Part shown: positions 60,779 to 64,000 of the stretch, piece by piece | Layout of the letters: each line of letters starts with the position of its first letter | Position numbering within the stretch: position 1 is the stretch's first letter | Source of the DNA: Thiohalobacter thiocyanaticus | Lineage (GTDB): Bacteria; Pseudomonadota; Gammaproteobacteria; Thiohalobacterales; Thiohalobacteraceae | Direction of reading: 5' to 3' | Length of the DNA stretch: 64,000 bases | Assembly (NCBI RefSeq): GCF_003932505.1 | Contig: NZ_QZMU01000001.1 | Coordinates: forward strand, 2,675,001-2,739,000 | The notes under the pieces: generated by a model | Databases searched by the model: none | What the model saw: the letters and a program-made list of their open reading frames with translations, nothing else | What the model was told of the DNA's origin: nothing | Made by a program: the position numbers and the translations under genes

Positions 60779-61369
60779 TCATTTGGTTTGTTCGGAGTCA
60801 GGAGCCTGTGTGATGCCGTCGGACTCCATCGTCTTGTCGCTGCGGTCTGCTGCGGCACGCATGCGTGCAATCACCTCACCGGTGATGTCCGTGCGCGGAT
60901 CGAACCACAGGGTGGCGACGCTTGCCAGCATGACGCTGGTCGCCCCGCGCTGGCGGGCGATCTCGGCTGCCTCGCCGCGGACCTCTTCCTGGAAGGCCAG
61001 TACCAGTGAACTGCGATAGGCGAGTGCCTTCTGCTGCGCATGCGCCCGGGTCTGTTCCAGGGTCTGCCTGGCCTGCAATGCGAGCGCCTGCAATTCCTGC
61101 GTCTGTGCCTCGTCGGCCTGCTCACCGAGTTCTGCCTGCTTCTCATCCAGCTGGGAGTTGAGGTCATGGCTGATTTCGTCAAGCTGCCGGTTGAGTTGAT
61201 CGCGGGTGGCGGCGAGCTGCTGTTCCATCACCTCGTCCCGCCCCAGTGCCTTGGCTACGGCTGTGATATCGACAACAAGAGGAGAGTCTGGTGTGTTTTC
61301 ACCGGGCGTGCAGGCCAGCAGGACGACTGCGGCCAGGAGAATGCTGCCGAGACGGATGATGGGGGACAT
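60779..61369 (-). CDS. Lipoprotein with long coiled coil, OmpH/Skp-like
   Basis: 196 residues from ATG 61369 with GGAG upstream; the longer frame to 61423 lacks support. Signal with lipobox LLAC (lipid on Cys20, Thr at +2, so probably outer membrane). Then VVDITAVAKALGRDEVMEQQL, and a Gln/Glu/Leu-rich coiled coil (residues about 45-125), and a C-terminal VMLASVATLWFDPRTDITGEVIARM. The order resembles OmpH/Skp chaperones, which also start with a VDI-type strand before long helices, but here as a lipoprotein. It converges with the LapG-like gene, 39 bases apart. Confidence 0.75.
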   Translation of the reverse strand: MSPIIRLGSILLAAVVLLACTPGENTPDSPLVVDITAVAKALGRDEVMEQQLAATRDQLNRQLDEISHDLNSQLDEKQAELGEQADEAQTQELQALALQARQTLEQTRAHAQQKALAYRSSLVLAFQEEVRGEAAEIARQRGATSVMLASVATLWFDPRTDITGEVIARMRAAADRSDKTMESDGITQAPDSEQTK

Positions 61370-61591
61370 GACAGGCTCCGCGTTTGTGATGTATACGGGG
61401 CTGCGGATTCTACACGCGATCAACCTCGGACTGAAGTTGAAAACATGCGTAGTCGTGCTGTCATTTGTGTGTCATAAAGCACCGGCACAATCGCGGGTTC
61501 CAGCAATAACGGGCAGTCCCGGACCAGAACGATTTCCGGCTTGATATGACTGTCGTCCCGACAAATCCGGAACCGGCTACAGGAATCCCGC

Positions 61592-63177
61592 ATGCCCTCC
61601 CGTCAGCTTCTACTGCTTGCATTTCTGCTGTTTGTCGGCGGGATGACGACGGTACATGCGCAGGCCGCAACTGAAGGCAGTAGCCCCGGTTTCGATGTCT
61701 GGGAAATTCGTGTCAGCGGTAATTCAATGCTCGATCGGCGTCTGGTCGAGCGCGCTGTCTATCCCTATCTCGGACCCGCCCGGGGCATCGCTGATGTCGA
61801 AGCTGCGCGTAAGGCATTGGAGACGCTGTACAGGGACCAGGGTTTTCCCACCGTCATCGTGAATATCCCGGAGCAGGATGTTTCCGAGGGCATTGTAAAG
61901 CTGGAGGTGGTGCAGGGCTGGGTGAACCGTATGCGCATCAGCGGTTCAACCTATTTCTCGCTGGGCAGGATCCGCAAGTCGGTCCCCGCGCTCGCCGAAG
62001 GGGAGGTCCCGTACCTGCCCAGGGTGCAGGAACAGCTGCAGGCGCTGAATCAGGAAAGCAGCGACCGCAGAATCACGCCGGTGTTTCGCCCCGGGCGGCG
62101 GCCGGGAACGGTGGAGGTGGAGTTACGGGTCAAGGACGAATTGCCCTTGCATGGTAGTGTGGAACTCAATGGCCGCAACAGCGCCGACACGAGCCGTACC
62201 CGCGCGTCGGCCAACCTGCGCTACGACAATCTGTGGCAGCGGATGCACAGCCTGTCGCTGCAGTACCAGACGTCGCCGCAGGAGCCGGATGAGGTTGCGG
62301 TGCTGGCCGCAACCTATGTGCTGCCGGTGCGGGATGGCAGGGATCGGCTGGCCCTGTATGCGATCAATTCCGAATCCGATACGGAGTTGGGCGGCACGGG
62401 TGATCTCTCCGTGATCGGTAACGGCACCATCCTCGGCATGCGCTGGGTCCGGCCCCTGGCGGCCAGCGATGATTATTCGCATTCGCTCACCCTGGGAGCG
62501 GATTACAAGGATTTCGACGAGGCGATCGAGTTGGTGGGCGCCGACAGCCTGCAGACGCCGATAGACTATACCCGCTTGTCCGCCGATTACCGCGCCAGCC
62601 TGTTCGGCGACCAGCACATGAGCAGCTTCTCGGTCGGCGTCAACTTCGGTGTGCGCGGGCTGGGCAATTCCGAGGCGGAATTCGAGGACAAGCGGTTCCA
62701 GGCGCGGCCGAATTTCGCCTATCATCCCGGCTGAGTCACGAACGCCAGCTTGAGAGCGGTGTCCGACTGCGGGGGCTACTCGAGGGGCAGTTGGCCGGGC
62801 AGCCGCTGATCAGCAACGAACAGTTCGCGGCCGGTGGTGCTGAATCCGTGCGCGGCTACTATGAGTCACAGCAGCTGGGTGATGACGGCGTGAGTGCCAC
62901 ACTGGAACTGTACACGCCCTCGCTGGCCGGGCATCTGCACGAACGGATCGACAACCTGCGCCTGCTGGCCTTCGCCGATGCCGCCTATCTGCGTAATCAC
63001 GACACCCTGCCGGGAAGTCCCACCAGTTTTGAACTCTACGGCGCCGGAGTCGGGTTGCGACTATCGGCATTCCGCAGTCTGAGCCTGAACCTTGATCTTG
63101 CCTGGCCCCTGACGGATTCCGATGAGATCGAGCGTGGTGACAGCCGCACGCATTTCTCGCTCAACTACGGTTTCTGA
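61592..63177 (+). pseudogene. TpsB/ShlB family outer-membrane transporter of two-partner secretion, one frameshift
   Basis: Signal peptide 1-24 (LLLLAFLLFVGGMTTVHAQA). POTRA domain: FDVWEIRVSGNSMLDRRLVERAVYPYLG, LETLYRDQGFPTVIVNIPEQD. Beta barrel from about residue 190 (VELNGRNSADTSRTRASANLRYDNLWQ). At about 62723 the frame shifts by one base; the barrel continues as RLSHERQLESGVRLRGLLEGQL, VRGYYESQQLGDDG (the conserved VRGY loop-6 motif) and ends in LNYGF with the terminal Phe of outer-membrane proteins. Read together it is about 528 residues. It should export a TpsA-type protein, perhaps the gene beginning at 63676. Error or inactivation cannot be separated. Confidence 0.85.
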
Positions 63178-63675
63178 ACCTGCGCCATTCCGGAGTTGCC
63201 GGTCCCGGCTTCGATCCCCTGCCTGCGTCCTTTGTGACACCTCTGTTTCACGCCTCTGCAGCGCGTCATCGCTGCGTATTGTTTGTATGCGACGTATGTA
63301 ATCGTTCGTATGACAATGTTGATGCTTTTGTGACGGAATGCAGCGATTTCCTGTCTTCTGCGTGCTGCATGTCATAAAAGGATCACTCCCATTTCACTGC
63401 AGCGTCATTCCGCTCGTTTAGTGTCCTTCACGCGATGCAAGGGAGGGGTATCGGCAGCCGCTGCGAATGCTTGAGCGGAATCAAGAAAAGTTAAAGGGAA
63501 CTTCACCGGCCGGTAAGAAATGCTGTCTAGGCTGGCATTGCGATTGTTCGCTGCGGCCTCTGTGCCGGGGGTGGGATCGCGGACTGCCGGTAACGCGGGG
63601 AGATGGGAGCACTGCCGGCAATAAAGGATTAAAGGATATCTGGATAACCAACAAACTCAACGGGAGTCATCTGTC
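63178..63675. other. Gap before the last gene
   Basis: About 500 bases with no recognisable gene. It is less GC-rich than the neighbours, with TGTGACACC and TTTTGTGACGG-like words, AGTTAAAGGGAAC at about 63489 and a GGGAG before the next start. No clear promoter consensus. Confidence 0.45.
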
Positions 63676-64000
63676 ATGTTCAAACTCAAAGCTACAGTCG
63701 TTGCCGTGGCGCTTGCCGCCTCCGGTGCCGCGCAGGCTATCGTTATCGATGATACCGATATCGTCGTCAATATCGTGCGTAACGGCCTGTCCGGCGATTC
63801 CATGGTAGTAAATACCGACGTCAAGGCCGAGGATATCTTCAGTGGTTCCGTGTCCAGTTTTACATCGGATGCGGCCCTGAGCACGACGATCTTCGACTTT
63901 GTCGATGGTGCGTCGGATGTCCGCTACTGGGTAGTGGGGCGTTTCACCAGCGGTTTCGATAAGTTCATGCTGTCGAATGCCAGTTTCACTGACCAGAGTG
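63676..64000 (+). CDS. Secreted protein, 3'-partial
   Basis: 108 residues are inside the window and the frame is open at the right edge. Signal peptide about 1-21 (KATVVAVALAASGAAQA), then a region rich in Val, Asp, Ser and Thr (IVIDDTDIVVNIVRNGLSG, VSSFTSDAALSTTIFDFVDG) that looks beta-rich. No GLF- or filamentous-haemagglutinin signature is visible in this part, so it may be a TpsA-type cargo of the preceding transporter or another VPLPA/PEP-CTERM protein; the missing C-terminus would decide. ATG 63676 is preceded by GGGAG. Confidence 0.75.
   Translation, partial: MFKLKATVVAVALAASGAAQAIVIDDTDIVVNIVRNGLSGDSMVVNTDVKAEDIFSGSVSSFTSDAALSTTIFDFVDGASDVRYWVVGRFTSGFDKFMLSNASFTDQS

Noticed and set aside
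63525..63560. Possible sigma-54 promoter (TGGCA...) before the last gene
   Set aside because: The GG and GC elements do not have the required 10-base spacing.

Overview
This window is a high-GC, gene-dense chromosomal segment of a gammaproteobacterium. The best evidence is the recA-recX-alaS-lysC-csrA-tRNA-Ser(GCT) order (51.9-58.6 kb), two heat-shock promoters with sigma-32 consensus sequences (htpG, lon), a Wsp-type chemosensory operon and a GacA-type box. A relative of the Chromatiales/Ectothiorhodospiraceae is plausible from the overall style, but the genus cannot be fixed from sequence reading alone.

Layout. 0-5 kb: TPR-like protein (cut by the window edge), O6-alkylguanine methyltransferase, htpG with a sigma-32 promoter, a DsbA/FrnE-type oxidoreductase and hslR. 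5-9.2 kb: a TetR regulator divergent from an SDR enzyme with a double operator, then a UspA tandem protein and a heavily frameshifted SulP transporter. 9.2-11.15 kb: no recognisable gene. 11.15-17.1 kb: MoxR ATPase plus DUF2201/VWA protein, an HDOD protein, an AT-rich island with a perfect GacA box, a GGDEF diguanylate cyclase and a thioredoxin. 17.4-24.2 kb: lon, the molybdenum-cofactor genes moeA-mobB-mobA, a SIMPL-domain periplasmic protein and an HPF/cold-shock fusion. 24.3-29.9 kb: an ACP-FAAL-PlsC fusion, xerD, dsbC and ybbN. 30.1-36 kb: addA/recB-like and addB-like repair nuclease genes, both frameshifted, with a GGA-rich small RNA candidate between them. 37.4-47.1 kb: a complete wspABCDEFR-like surface-sensing operon on the minus strand. 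47.4-58.7 kb: mutS, a PilZ protein, pncC/cinA, thpR, recA, recX, alaS, lysC, csrA and tRNA-Ser. 58.8-64 kb: an accessory surface region with a VPLPA-CTERM protein, a ribbon-helix-helix regulator, a LapG-like protease, a lipoprotein, a TpsB outer-membrane transporter and the start of a secreted protein.

How the genes work together. A theme is the switch between attached and free life. Two diguanylate cyclases (one ending the Wsp operon), a PilZ protein, a LapG-like protease, CsrA, a candidate CsrB/RsmZ-type RNA that would sequester CsrA, and a GacA box upstream of the second cyclase all lie within 46 kb. The small RNA (about 33.64-33.82 kb) is the most interesting candidate: 15 GGA motifs in 160 nt, several in hairpin loops, ending in an intrinsic terminator.

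Cautions. At least six genes carry frameshifts, and indels are dense in 7.9-8.6 kb and 35.9-37.9 kb while neighbouring genes are clean. Local sequence error is at least as likely as gene decay. Intergenic spaces are full of palindromic repeats, several of them nested inside one another or overlapping gene ends.
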